A stretch of DNA of 64,000 nt from Branchinecta lynchi (GCA_023053575.1 JAKZAP010000005.1:4712001-4776000); one strand, 5' to 3'; shown: positions 40,300 to 52,491, numbered from the stretch's first letter. Made by a program: numbers and translations. Notes: generated from the letters alone by a model not told the origin.

Positions 40300-40844
40300 A
40301 AATTGTTTGTGTTATTTTTGTTTTGTTTTTTCTTGTTAGCGTGTAGATATATGGCTTTTGCTGAAATAAAGTAATTCATTCATAAAGTAATTCATTCATA
40401 TCTGGAAGTACCGTAACTCGCAAACACCGGACCGACAGACCGACGGAAAAGTGATCGGTATATGGCACTTGGCCGGAAGGCAAGTGCCATAAAAATAGCT
40501 AAGTCGGCGTGAACCGCCACGATTCTTCCTAAAACAGTCAATTTGATAGTCGATTTTTCTTCAGAACAGTCGATTTGCCCCCCCCCCCCCCCCACCCCAC
40601 CCCTTCCAAACATTTTGGCTAGTAGGCTAACGCCTCTACAGAGGGGTACCGACTCTCAAACGTGTGATCTGATTTGGATGGGACTTGACAATGGACATGA
40701 CCACATGCCCTAGATTTTCCACTTAAAGACTCGGACAGGATTCGGCCACTGTTGGGGGATTCTTATCATTATTATACCATTACACTATTTTATCTTCCAC
40801 CGTAGGTCTTCTGAGTTCAGCTCCGAACTCTGAATACAAGCTGA

Positions 40845-42127
40845 ACAAGACCAAAGGTGTCGATGGGATCCCAAAAATCTAAGATTTGATCCAGACAATT
40901 CGGTCTTGTCTTCGCCAGGCTAATCATCAGAGAAAACCGAGTTCAGATATTCTATCTACCTATCTATACCTCTATAAGCCATATCTATTCTGACGATATT
41001 GACCGAAACTTCCTGCTTTACTACTGCCAGATTTGCGGTTTCGCCTGAATTCCGAGCCAACTACTAGTCCAGCAAAAAAAGAAAAATTCAGAACCGAAGC
41101 CGGCGTATCTCCTTATCCTTATAGAGAAATCTTATCAACTTTAAATAAAAATTTGACTTTAAAAAAATGCGGGTACAGCCGGATTCCGGACTAATTATAT
41201 GTCCGGGTAAAAAATGATCATTATATACAGACTCAGCTTCCCTTCTTACCCCTAAATGTATCACCTAATCAACTTCAGATAAAGCTTTTACTTTTAACAT
41301 ATTTTCCGGTTTTGGCCGGATTACAGGCGAACTAGTTGTCCGGCGAGAAAATGGTTTTCACCATCGGGTTCAGCATGTCTTCTTACCCATAAATCAAACA
41401 TTTAATCAACTTCAAATGAAACTGTTACTTTTAACATATTATCCGGTTTTGGCCGGATTCCGGACGAACTGCTTGTCCGGCGACAAAATGATTTTCACCA
41501 TCATACTCAGCATGTCTTCTTACCCCTAAATCAAACATTTAATCAACTTCAAATGAAACTTTTACTTTTAACCAACTTTTCGGTTTTTGCCGGATTCCGG
41601 ACGAACTACTCGTCCAGCGAGAAAATGGTTTTCACCATCATGCTCAGCGTGTCTTCTTACCCCTAAATCAAACATTTAATCAACTTCAAATGAAACTTTT
41701 ACTTTTAACAAACTTTCCGGTTTTTGCCGGATTCCAGACGAACTACTTGTCTGGCGAGAAAATGATTGTCACCATCGTGCTCAACATGTCTTCTTACCCC
41801 ATAATCAACTATCACATTAGCTGTTTAAAAATATTTTGTTTGTCCCTTAAATTGAACCCCCTCCCCCCACCCCCAAATATAGGGCTACAGAGCCCATCTA
41901 CGAACTCGACCTTAACCTTGGCCCAAACAATCATCAAAATATCTCATTCCCTTCGAGAGTTATCGTGCTTACAGACGGACGGACGGACAGACGGACGGAC
42001 GGACAGACGGACGGACGGACAGACGGACGGACGGACGGACGGACGGACGGACGGACAGACGGACGGACGGACAACTTTTGTGATGTCATAGGTATCCCTC
42101 CACTTAGGTCTTGGGATCCCAAAAACA
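40845..42127 (-). repeat. Dispersed element with 137-bp monomers (family 1), copy C
   Basis: Bounded by TGGGATCCCAAAAAT at 40868 and GGGATCCCAAAAA near 42114. The TCAACTTC landmark falls at 41269, 41406, 41543 and 41680, spaced exactly 137 bp. This is the best-preserved copy. Confidence 0.9.
41969..42075. repeat. GACGGAC/GACAGAC microsatellite
   Basis: About 100 bp of tetranucleotide-like GACG with GACA interruptions. It is an expansion of the short GACGGACAGACGG block present in every family 1 copy. Confidence 0.95.
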
Positions 42128-42179
42128 TGCTATACATGCAAACCTAGAACAGAATAGTCTCCCTTATCTGGCACCACAC

Positions 42180-42745
42180 ATGATGAACTTCCACTTCTGC
42201 CCACAGAAAACCGTCTCGACATCGATCAATGAACAAACTTATTTAATTCGTGATATTACACATCACATATTCAACTAAAACAGGACTATTCTTTACTAAA
42301 TGTATACAATCTTTTCATCCATTCGGTGGCTCGAGGCAATAGCCCAGTCGACGGAAAAGGTGGTAGAAATGGCCGGAACGGTATTTTGCATTCTCGCGAA
42401 TTGCCTTTAAAAGTAGATTTTCGGAGACTTCTAGCCTTCCAACAAAACGAACTATCGCTTTCCGTCTCATAACATCAAAAGATTCAATTTCATTTTCTAA
42501 AAATATTTGTGGGAGACACTATAGTTCCGTGCAATACGTCTTAAATTAAACAGTTTCGCCGACACAGTACAAAATTTAAAATTACGAATTAAGTGGTTCG
42601 CACGCGCGCAAAGACACCAATACTGACTCGAAATTGCTGAAACGTCATACAGGTCATCGTCTAAATAATAATCTAAGTACTTCACTTTGTGTACCCTCAA
42701 ATTTCGAAGGGGCAAGGTTTCCTTAAACATCCCATAATACAAGAC
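42180..42745 (-). pseudogene. 3' remnant of a second LINE
   Basis: On the minus strand, VKYLDYYLDDDLYD and RANHLIRNFKFCTVSAKL match the region after the polymerase core of CR1-like reverse transcriptases (YLGYILRDD...RGNLLLRKF in the copy at 38206). It is broken and truncated, with a long 3' part. Confidence 0.65.
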
Positions 42746-42918
42746 CTAGCCTATGTCTGCTTACTATTCTGCTATATCACCAACCCTTTAGTATTTATTA
42801 ACAGTCCAACATCAACAGCTGACAGTTAGTCATTTGTATCTATTCAACGGATATGTAAACTAAATACCATTGGATCCAAAGGAGGGGGTTTATGAGACTG
42901 GGGCAAGACTAAACTCAC

Positions 42919-43088
42919 TGTTAGCGTGTGCATTATCACAGCATTGTTCTTGCCAGCATTCTGAAGTAAACGTTTACGAATGGCTCTAACAGCATCTCTC
43001 GACCCATCTTCTCGGCTATTGATCAAGTCACAGACCTCAATATTCTTTGCCCAATCCTCGGATGGTAAAGAACTATCAGTTGCTTCCT
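42919..43088 (-). CDS. TOM1: TOM1-like gene, exon 2 (start of VHS domain)
   Basis: 170 nt, entering in phase 1 and leaving in phase 0. The acceptor is TTTAG and the donor is GTGAGT. It encodes EATDSSLPSEDWAKNIEVCD and then INSREDGSRDAVRAIRKRL, the first VHS helices ([23 protein letters not shown] in TOM1). The sum of exons 1 and 2 is exactly 85 codons. Confidence 0.93.
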
Positions 43089-43175
43089 CTAAATAAAAAA
43101 ACAAAACAAGTTACACACTACAATAACTTATAGAAACAGAAATTATGAGACGCTTTGAATCTTCCTTGTACCAGT

Positions 43176-43360
43176 CCAGGGTTGGTCACCAGGAACCAAG
43201 GTGTACGAGTTACTGCAGGATACTTTGGGTTACTTTTGGTTACATTGCATTGGGTTACATTGGGCTTCTTTGGGTTACATTAGGTTATACTAGGTTACTT
43301 TGAGATACTTTTGGGTTACTTTTCAGGGTGTACGAAGTTACTTTTGGTGACCAGCCCTGG
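43176..43360. mobile_element. hAT-like MITE with 8-bp duplication
   Basis: 185 bp. The ends CCAGGGTTGGTCACC and, inverted, CCAGGGCTGGTCACC match at 14 of 15 bases. GTACCAGT occurs at 43168-43175 and 43361-43368. The inside is a degenerate minisatellite of TTTGGGTTAC words. Confidence 0.88.
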
Positions 43361-44448
43361 GTACCAGTTACCCTATGTCAAATATCTGGTACCCTAAACC
43401 AATCAAATACTAATCATTCGAACGAAATTCCCCAATCAGAATTCCTTCATGCTATGGTGGAGTTAGTCCCCGAAGCCGCGCCGAATCGAAATTCGGCGGC
43501 GGCGGATAGAATTTGGGTTGGCTCGTCGAAATTTTTTTGGTGGCGCGCCGTCGGAAAGTTATCGGTGGCGCACCGCCGATTTATCGGTGTTTGCTCTATT
43601 TTTAGCATTTTTTAAATTATTTTTATATTTTCCAACAACTTTCCAATTTTTTCACTACAAATAGTCAGTGTTGGTAAGTCTTTCCGGTTATTCTCCGATC
43701 TAAGGAAAACTTGTTCGGCAGTAAGTGCCTTCGATGAAACATTTGTGGGTCCGAACCGCATCCAATGGTGGGATGGGGGTGGGGGCTAGGCAACATGCAT
43801 AGGAGGCAAATGGATGGAAGGATTCGGATGTAACTTGGATTGTGCAAAGGTAACGGGTCCGGTGGGTAATAGGAGCAAATGATAGTTGTGTGTCTGAATC
43901 AGATGTGAACACAGTGTGGGGGGGGGGGGGGGGTCTGGAAACTTTGTGATACGCATAGGGACCAAAAGAAGAGTATGAACGTGGGACGGCACATAAGTCA
44001 TAGACCCGGATCCAGGGGAATCGCAAGTACATTTTCGTTGGGGAAGGGGCACCAAAATTTTGGTGCAGAACCAAAATTTTACCGAATCTCTCAAAAAGTT
44101 TACCACATCCTAGAAACAGAGAATTCGAGCTTTTAATTATGGAACAGAAAGAATTACATAAGAAGAGTAACATTAAAGGGTAGCATGAAAGACGATAGGC
44201 CAACTATTAGATGGCGTTTTGGCGAAGCCCACTTGGAGAATATATTGCCAGGCACGATTGCAGTAACAGCTTCTATCTATTATACCAAAGAAAAAATTAA
44301 ACCGAGCGCCCCAGGCGAACATTTTTGAAAAGGCTAAAATTTAACTGCTTCTTTCAAAAATTCTATCATTTGAGGATTAAATACCGAGACTATAAGTAGC
44401 TTCAGAAACCGGATGGAGCGACGTTCCGGCAGCAGCAGCTATTGTAGT
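43361..44448. other. Intron 1 DNA with degenerate family 2 units
   Basis: About 43720-44020 resembles family 2 body units (GGGTCCGGTGGG, G runs at 43917-43933). The remainder shows no recognised feature. Confidence 0.4.
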
Positions 44449-45110
44449 CTAGTGGTTCCCAGCCTTTTCCGTACCGCGTACCCCTAAACAGGGTTCTTAA
44501 AGGTTGCGTACCCCCGTTTTCAGAACGTGAAAAAGGCGATATTTATGTCGTAAATGAAAAGGCATACACGTGTAGAAATATATACAAAATCAATGAGACA
44601 TTTGAGGCTGCGCTGTAGCAAAAAAATTCAAATCACAGCTCGATGTCATTAACAGCAACATTTTTTACCGGAGCTTGACATCACGTTTCCACTAAACGGA
44701 TTTTGAATCCAGTCATAAGTTCTACCCTGTCACTGCAAATTGATAAATTCAGGCACACGACTAGTTTTTTTCATGCTGTCCTCGGTACTGGAGGTTTTGC
44801 AAACAGAATATTTTCTTTTATGTTATTCTTTCATATTATGACGGACAAATACTATCATCTGAGCTTCATCTGACACATCCCGCAAATCCGTGGTTTCATC
44901 AAGCTGAATCGCAGACAGTTTCGTTAATTCTGTTCCAGACCTGGATGACAATAATACTTGCAATGCCTTCGCTTCTTTTTGAACAATATTGTTTGACACG
45001 GGAATAAGTTTTATAGCAGTAGGCTAGCTGTTCTGGAATCAATAGCATTTCATGAATTTTACTATGGCTTGCATTCAGAGGCGTCACGCATGGGCTGGCG
45101 ACACCCGACA
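44449..45110 (-). mobile_element. hAT-like fragment
   Basis: The left end CTAGTGGTTCCCAGCC with CCGTACCGCGTACCCCTA matches the inverted right end of the element at 27567-34788. A short minus-strand frame near 44900-45080 (THPLNASHSKI-type) may be transposase debris. Confidence 0.5.
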
Positions 45111-45719
45111 CCCCTCCCCCTAAGTGGTCGGCCAGTCTGTAAAAAGAAACTGTGCGCGAAGCGATTTTTCGTAATAACAGTTATTTTTTTCGGAAAACAG
45201 TAGGTAAAATTACCAGCCACTCGATAAAAATATCTTGCCCTCAAAAAACTTTTTGGCTAGTGATGCCAGTGTTGCCACTTATGCCGCATTTCGCGGCGTA
45301 TTTCCGCAATTCTGAGGAAAATGCCTCATAAAACTTTGATCACGCCGCATACCGCATTTATGCCGCGAAATGGCTTTTTAAACCGCATTCGTTCCCATAC
45401 TTAGTTTGTCCAACTGAAGTTGCTTGGCTTTTCTCTGGCAACAAAAACAGGAATTTCAAAGCCTCTTTGATTCAACGAAGTCAACTACGGACCTTAATTA
45501 TTGACCCTAGTCGGCAGCTTGTCCCGTGGGAGACCATTGTTCTCGACACTGGGTTGAGATCGCAGGTTTGATATTCTCTTTCTCAGCTCTTCTGATGACA
45601 TCTGTCAGCCCAGACAGTCCACACTAGATAGTTTTTGCTTTATCTATCTACATAGCATGTGGTCGTAGCTAGTCCAGATCTCAAATGGCACATTAGGGCA
45701 GTGGCGTCGCAAGTGGAGG
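45111..45719. other. Intron 1 DNA without a recognised feature
   Basis: Contains several short ATGCCGC...GCGGCAT-type words around 45280-45370. No gene or element end identified. Confidence 0.35.
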
Positions 45720-46230
45720 GGGGGTATTTTTTCCATAGCGGAACTATTCGGTACATTTACGGGGATTCGGTAGTTACACAGAATCCCAAATAGGCTATCG
45801 GTACAAACCTATTGGGTATAATGATCGGGATTAGGTATAGTTACCAGTATTCGGTACTTATCAGGAATACGGTGTGAGAATTTACTGAAATTATTGGGTA
45901 ATTCTTCGATGCAAGAACTATTCGATGTATTTAGGGAGATTTGGTAGTTACACAGAATCCCGAATAAGCTATCGACCCAAAACTATTCGGTATCATGATT
46001 GCGATTTGGTAATCTATCAGTTTAATTTTCAGGATTCGGTGGTTATTATTATACCAAATACGAGTATAATTCGGTAGTCTTTCGATACCAAAACAAGTCA
46101 GTGTACCATACTGTAGTTACGGTATACAGAATCCAGAACATGCTATCGGTCTAATCTTATTCATTATAATAATTGACATTCGTTAATCTATCTGGCATGG
46201 ATTCGGGAATTACCAAGAACCTCGAAACTC
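45720..46230. repeat. Three diverged tandem units of about 175 bp
   Basis: GGTAGTTACACAGAATCCC recurs at about 45769, 45947 and, degenerate, 46118; TATCGGT words follow at a constant distance. Confidence 0.7.
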
Positions 46231-46550
46231 GGAAGTAGTCTAGTGGAGCACTAAGCAGACAGAAGGACTGATCTATGATTTCATCGATAGTCCTTACTTT
46301 CATCTTGGATCCAAAAAAAGATCTAATCATAAATGTTTAAAAAATTCCCCATGTGGCGCCAATATTCTCTATTTTGTGAAAGGGCGCGTCATTTGACAGG
46401 AGTTTTAAGCTAGTTTTAGGATGCGGATTTCAAAACATTAAAAGCTAAAATCTGGGTAGAAATAGTTAAATTAGCCAGGAAAAAGCTAACTTTAAAAAAA
46501 TCTTCCCTGCGGCGCTCACTTTCTGTGATTATGGGTAGTATTGACTAGAC

Positions 46551-46720
46551 CAGTGGTTTCCAACCGGTGGCACATGTACCCAAAAGAGTATGCAAGACCC
46601 TTGCAAGGGGTACGCAGAGGTACCAAAATCCGTTTGATCTATTTTCAAAATATCACCTCTCATTTTTGACTGCCGAAAGCCTAATATTATCAGTAGACGT
46701 ATCACTCAGTGTTGCCACTC
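46551..46720 (+). mobile_element. hAT-like fragment, left end
   Basis: CAGTGGTTTCCAACCGGTGGC and the inner CAAGACCCTTGCAAGGGGTA match the left end at 27567 (20 or fewer bases compared at a time). The rest is not preserved. Confidence 0.55.
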
Positions 46721-46949
46721 GACCGCATGGCAGGAATTCCGGAATTCCTGCGATATCTTTCACAAGGAATCTACCTGAGCTTGTCTCAGGGAATCTACCG
46801 GAATTTACCCCACAGAATCTACCGGAATTCGGCTGAATCTGAATCCAAAAAGCGCCGACAGCTTTCTCAAATCCTTTCCGGTGACACTGATGAACCAAGA
46901 AGAGTTCAACAAGAGCTGTAAGCTCATATTGCACTTGCAACTGTATGTA

Positions 46950-47805
46950 GTAGGTAAGGGCTCTGTCAGATTGAACAGGTCCCTAATATGCCTCCCAAGT
47001 TTCGTAGCGAAAATCCCCAAAACTGACATCCGTGAAACTCCCCTCCACCGTCCCCCCCCCACCAAGGGTCAGGATCTAGTCCAATTGTGTAATCGATTTA
47101 TCTGGGGCAGATGCTTGTTCTCCCAGCAAGTTTAACTCCGATCCCTCTATACTAACCGTTTTTCAAGATTTCCGGTCTTCCCCCCCCCCCCCGAACTCAC
47201 CGATAGCTACCGAATCCGGTCCGGACTTCAAATGGGACGTCAGAGGTATGTCCTTTATTCAGTTATCAAGTCTTATTCCAATCTGGTCACCCATTCAAAG
47301 TTACACACTACCCAATTTTCCAGATTCCTTCGCCTTCTCCCCCGCCCCCTAGATGATCGGATCAGGAAACTGATTATTTCCAATTTATCTTGGTCGGGTC
47401 TCTTGTATGCCTGTGAAGTTCCATCGTCCTAGCACATCTGGAGCCTAGTCCTAGCCGCCATTTGGGCTAGAGCCTTCTCTCTGCCAAATTGGCTCTTTAT
47501 GTTGAATTTAATTTGAAACAAACAGAACTTGAACTTGAACTTGGAAGTACCCTAACTCTAAAAAGTGTGACAAACTCCCATATATTTCCAGATTCCCCCC
47601 CCCTACACTCCTCCGCAGATGGTTGGATTGGGAAACTGATTATTTCCAGGTTAGTTTGCTCGGGTCCCTGATACGCCTGCCAAGTTTCATTGTCCTAGCA
47701 CATTTGGAAGTACCCTAACTCAAAAAAGTGTGACTAAAAAACTGCAACGACCGACAGAATTGCGATCGGTATATGGCACTTGAGCCAGAGGCTGCAAGGG
47801 CCATA
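46950..47805 (-). repeat. Satellite-bearing element (family 2), third copy
   Basis: Reverse-oriented units with CCTGCCAAGTTTCATTG and poly-C runs (47056-47065, 47180-47191). It ends in a degraded GGCACTTGAG...GGGCC hairpin near 47776-47804. Confidence 0.65.
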
Positions 47806-47809
47806 AAAC

Positions 47810-48605
47810 AAATTTGCCTTGTTTCGACATAGTGTAGAAAGTCACCATGAGGGCCTCGAAAAAAAAAAAATGTTGAGGTCTCTCGTCAACTGAAAGACCT
47901 CTTACCACGTTCCACTATTATGGAAAGCACACTAATACAATCCCTTTACCTCAGCAAAAGGCGAACGAATTTTTAGCAAGATGAAGCTGGTTAAGACCAC
48001 CTTGCGTTCAACAATGGCTGACCAGCGTCTTGAAAGTCTGCTATTAAATAGCATGTGAAAGAAATGTAGTTGATTAGTGTGAAATTGGATGTGTTATGGA
48101 TAAGTAGAAAATCGTTAAAATGAGGCGAATAAAGGTGTAGGGTGTGTTGAATGTCAGATTTTTTTTTTGTTTAAGTGTTAACGAGCCTTCTTTTTGTTTA
48201 CAATACATAATCGAAGTCAGAACACAACAGTATTCTAGACTTTCTGCAGAGATTGTCACTATGCAGAATTTCCAACAAAACCTCAAAAATTCCAGTAAAA
48301 CCTAAAAAATTCGGTAAAATTCTGAAGCTGCACCCCCCCCCCCCCGATCAGGAAGGTATCGGGACGCTACCAGGCAGCTACCAGGTCAACACAAATAGTA
48401 TAGCTTGAGCGTGACTATTTACGTCACCGCTTTTCCACATTTTGGGCTTTGTTTTCACCTTTGATTTGTACCAGGTAATTCTTCAAAGAAGAAAAAGAAG
48501 TGGATGACATTTGATATCAATTAATTCCGTCAGGACGGATATATTTTGACTTCCACATGTAATCCTTGTGGATTTAGGCTACTCTTTCTTTACACAATTT
48601 TACTA
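47810..48605. other. Intron 1 DNA without a recognised feature
   Basis: No coding pattern. One 13-base C run near 48334. Confidence 0.4.
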
Positions 48606-49045
48606 CAGGAGTGCTGCGTGAAGCCGCCACCCTAAACTCCTATTTTTGGGAAAGGACTTAGGGAAAAAGAGTAAAGGTTGAGATAAAATTCAGTGGAGTA
48701 TCCTGAAAGGAAGCTTAGAACCTTCACTTTCTGCTGGTACCATAGTTTACTTGTAATTGTTCAAGGCTAAGCTAGAGAACACGAAAGAATGTAGGCACCC
48801 AAGTGATCATGAAGTCGCCCCCTTTGCTAAAAATAGTATTTTGCTACATGGTGAAGTTAGAGGCCAGCTGTGTGGTCAGAGAGGATCCTTGACCTTTTGC
48901 AAATAACAAAATTTGCTGTTTTCTTGGAATTTGCGTGATTTTTCTGGGATGGCAGCTTTATGATCCAAGGTGGCAGGATCATGTACCATGGCCAATTGGG
49001 GGGTGGGCGGTGCCATAGTAAGGGCAGCTTCATGCAACACTCCTG
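48606..49045. mobile_element. TA-flanked MITE
   Basis: 440 bp with ends CAGGAGTGCTGCGTGAAGC and, inverted, CAGGAGTGTTGCATGAAGC, flanked by TA on both sides (48604-48605, 49046-49047). TA targets suggest a Tc1/mariner-type helper. Its inner border repeats CCGCCACCCTAA/GGGTGGGCGG-like words. Confidence 0.8.
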
Positions 49046-49057
49046 TACTGGGCGTAG

Positions 49058-49212
49058 TGCAAATATATAGGTGGTGCAAATAGCAATATATCATGTAGGC
49101 TAGTAGATGGATTTAGGCTAGTCTTTATTTAACATTTTAAACAAAGTCACAAGTTACTACTGGGGGTAGCTCAAATATATAGGTAGTGCAAATAGCAATA
49201 TATCATGTAGTA
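49058..49212. repeat. Short direct repeat pair
   Basis: About 43 bp containing GTGCAAATAGCAATATATCA and a preceding CAAATATATAGG occurs at 49063-49100 and 49168-49210, about 110 bp apart. Confidence 0.8.
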
Positions 49213-49267
49213 CCATAGGACACATAGAGCATATGATCGAGACTGGGCCATACCCATGCTTACCTAC

Positions 49268-49352
49268 CTATCTTTTGGCCAACAGGAGTAGCGAGAGGGT
49301 TTCCAACCCCTAAAAAGTCGATCTTATCAATGTCAATACCAAAAAGAGACAT
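49268..49352 (-). CDS. TOM1: TOM1-like gene, exon 1 (start codon)
   Basis: ATG at 49352-49350, 85 nt, 28 codons plus one base, donor GTAGGT after AAGATAG. It encodes MSLFGIDIDKIDFLGVGNPL and ATPVGQKI; the GNPxxTPVGQ(R/K)I stretch is the N terminus of TOM1 proteins just before the VHS domain. The single leftover G completes a Glu codon with exon 2. A second GT (GTAAGC) four bases on would break the frame. The complete visible message has six exons at 49.35, 43.1, 35.8, 27.5, 21.97 and 17.96 kb with matching phases. The product is an endosomal adaptor (ubiquitin, Tollip, clathrin partners). Confidence 0.9.
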
Positions 49353-50448
49353 GTTACTACAGTGTGTAGGGTCTAAACCTGGTCTACTGTCCTCTTATAG
49401 TATCTAAGATCCAATCCAATTAGATTAAACTGGTCTTCAAAACAGTTCAAAACAAAACACTTGTGTTTGTTTGGTTGAGGTCTCAGTGTTGCCAGATCGT
49501 TTTTGCAGAAAGAAGCCCACGGCTTTTTAAAACAAGCCCAAACAAGCCCGACTTATTTTCCCTAAATTTTTGCTGTTCAAGCCAGTGTTCCCCAAAATTT
49601 AATTGCTCTCCTTGGAGTAAATTTCGAATATACCATGAAGAGAAAAACAGAAGCTTTTTTTTGCCGAAGGTAGAAGGTAGACAAAAAATATGAGAACTCC
49701 GAATAAACTGTTTCATTCTTTCAACCCTTTTAGGCTTTCGAAAACACCCAAACATTTAATGGTTTCTATAGAGGCTGTGGCATCTCAAGCTATCATCGAA
49801 TTACGACGATATCTCGAGAAATAGATGTAAATTCATAAAATTTTCGGATTCGGGTTAAAACATCTTAAAACCTCTTCAATACAATTTGAACTTTAAAATT
49901 CCTATGCTAAACCCCACTAAAAAGTACAAAAGGCGCCTAAGGCGAATTTTCTTGAAAACATGAATTTATTCCTTTTCTAGCTTTTAGCTATTCTGATTAA
50001 ACTTGATTGATTGATTGACTGAATAATCAGAGCGATCACTGTGCGATCCCAAATAAATTAAGGGCAACCTATGTTATCATAAGTTGCCTGTCAAAGCCCT
50101 ATATTTAGGGGTAGGAGAGGTAACATTAAGGGTAGGCCTACCCTAAACAGATAATCATCGAAATACAGTTTTAACTTTTGTGGCTCATCCTTTAAAATTT
50201 CGATGCTAAAACCCTACTAAAAAGTACAAAAGGCGCCGAAGGCGAATTTTTTTTGAAAACATGAATCATCAGAGCGAACCTAAATAAAATTAAGGGCATC
50301 CGAAGTTAAATTACTATCCGAAGTTTCATCTGAATTGCTCCACTCGTTTGAGGCCATCGAGCTTATTAGTCCGATATCAACCGAGATGAAGACATGTTAA
50401 CTGTTATAACTTTTTCGAACACAACTAAAACAATTAATCACGCACACA
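49353..50448. other. Upstream region of the TOM1-like gene
   Basis: No clear promoter element recognised. A 45-bp stretch with AAAAAGTACAAAAGGCGCC followed by AAGGCGAATTTT occurs at about 49918 and again at 50218, so repeat debris fills part of it. Confidence 0.4.
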
Positions 50449-52089
50449 CGGGCGGTTCAAAGGGGGGTCTAGGGGGTTGACTCACCCCCTATGCTCCAGA
50501 GAATCTACTCTCAGTCGTATGTTTTGAGCTTTTCAGAATGACATGCAGGCAGTTACCAAACATGAATTTCACCCGCAAATCACATTTTTTAGTTGTATGG
50601 CTACGAAGACCTTCCTATTCGTATGTTTTCAGATTCAAGTTGTGTTTTCTGAGATTTACGTTTGAGCTTGCTAGAATGACACCTACCGCGAATTTCGCCT
50701 GAAAAGACCCGTTTCTTGTCGTACTTTACGAAGGGACTTTCTAGTCGTAAATTAGAGACAGTCGTAAGCTTTGACCTTGCTAGATAAAGGCAGACGCAGT
50801 TAGCTAATCGGGAACTTTGCCTTCAAATAACCTGTTTCTGGTTGTATTGTTCCATAGGGATTTTAGTAGTATGTTTTAAGTTTGTCAGATTCACAGTTTC
50901 ATGTTTTCATTTTGTCAGAATCATTGGTATGGAACTTGCCAGAATGACATCAACCGCTAATTTTCCCTGAAAATGACCTGTTTCTTGTCGTGTCCTACGA
51001 AGAGATTTTCTAGTCGTCTATTAGAGACAGTCGTAAGTTTTAAGCTTGCCACATGAACGTACGTTACGAATTATCGTGTGATTTGAGCTTGTTAGAATGA
51101 CAGTCGTACGTTTTGAACTTGCCAGACTGACATAAATGCCATTACGAAGTCGTGATTTTCACTCTGTGGTGCGAAAAAAGGCTGATTTTCGAAAATCTCG
51201 CCTGAGGCGAGACGTTTCAGAATTATTCTACCTGGTTTTGTGCAAAAATCTCATTATCTTAAAAAGAAACGGGCACAACCGACTGATGATTGCATTATTT
51301 TTTTGTTAGTCTAAATTCAAAGTGGAAGTGCTACAACGTACCAATTCTGGGAAAATATCCCACTCCGTTTGCAAGTTATCGGGGCACCTGCGGGGCACTG
51401 ACAGATATGTGATTTAGTAGACAGCCTTTAAAATGTTTAGCAAAACTTAACCTGCGCCGTCTTTCATAGTCGCCTACTCGCTGTCTTTCGAATGGCATGT
51501 AATTTAGGTGAGGTGTTAGTCTGCAAATGCCAGAAAAAGGTCGGATTACAAAATAATTGCCTGCGGCGCTAAGTTGACATTTGTCTTCGGTACATACGGC
51601 AAAAGCTGCTGCTTGGGATCTGAACCACGTTAAAAGCAAGAGTTTGTGTGGGAAATAGTCGAATATTGCAGAACAAAGGTCGATTTAACAAAATTTTGCC
51701 TGCGGCTCTTTCGTAGTCCTACTCTATTTCTGTTTAGTTGAAGTGTGCATCACTAATGTGCGGTTTTAAGCTTGAGATTTGTAAAAGAGTTGTTGAATTT
51801 TGCTCGGATTGAACAAATCCTGCGGCGCTCACTTTAGTTTGTCTTGAGTAGATATGTCAGAAGCTGGTACTGAAGCTTGTCTTCTCTCCGGGAAAATTTG
51901 ATTTGAACGGTATCGTCTAATTCCTGTTACTTCTTTGTTTTATTATATTATTACTACAATGGAATTTTCCATAACGTTTTAAAACTTAATAACGTTAAAA
52001 CTTCTTGAGCTGCTGGTGCTCTGTTTTGAGGCAAGTCGTATGTTTTGAAGTCCTCACCCCCCATGCCCAAGCCCCTCGAACCGCCCCTG
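50449..52089 (+). repeat. Family 3 element (CAGGGGCGGTTC ends), copy 1
   Basis: The left end GGGCGGTTCAAAGG is degenerate; the right end is TCGAACCGCCCCTG. The body repeats CAGTCGTA...GAGCTTG...AGAATGACA words in the first half and GCCTGCGGCGC words in the second half. Non-coding. Confidence 0.7.
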
Positions 52090-52491
52090 CACGCACAGTT
52101 ATATTATGATAATCATCAAACAGTTATTTAGTTGACACGACTTGATATCAAGCTCCAAGATTATCGTGATAAAACTAGCCAAGGAATATAGGAACCAAGT
52201 TCGGACCCAAAGAAACCTGTCAAACACGATTCCGTCCTGGAAAAAGGTCAGTAAAGTCAAAGTCCACAACCGTAGGGAACCTGCAGCATTAGCTGCGTTT
52301 TTGCATGCCTTACAGAACGCCTGTCATAGCAGCTGTGCTTATTAGGTGTTTTGGCAAACCTTTCATTGTAGCCTGTCTGCTTATAAGGCGTCTCTACTAC
52401 TCAGTCCAACGACCAAAGAACGAAATCAACAGGCTACGGCCAAAGGCCTTCTTGATGCCGTTGTTCCTTGGCCTTAGCCTGTGGTTCCTTT
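52090..52491. other. Unassigned DNA between family 3 copies
   Basis: No feature recognised in this stretch of about 400 bp. Confidence 0.35.

Larger units (their letters stand above)
37612..40396 (+). mobile_element. 5'-truncated non-LTR retrotransposon (CR1/jockey-like)
   Basis: Flanked by CATATCT (37605-37611 and 40397-40403); undamaged copies of the target elsewhere read through this point. It carries the C-terminal part of an endonuclease and a reverse transcriptase, then a 3' end with two copies of AAAGTAATTCATTC. Truncation at the 5' end and a short-repeat tail are usual for this clade. Confidence 0.9.
36695..40493 (-). mobile_element. Satellite-bearing element (family 2), interrupted by a LINE
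   Basis: Reverse-oriented body units (AAGTTTCATCCCGATC, ATCGGATCCGGT) run from about 36720 to 37611 and resume at 40397. It ends with the hairpin GGCACTTG...CAAGTGCC (40464-40489), the same structure as at 24716. Confidence 0.75.

Noticed and set aside
41934..42147. DGRTDGRTD and PSVRPSVRP repeat proteins
   Set aside because: Translations of the GACG microsatellite on both strands.
44899..45244. Minus-strand frames as host exons
   Set aside because: They lie within or beside a hAT fragment and lack convincing splice signals; at most transposase debris.
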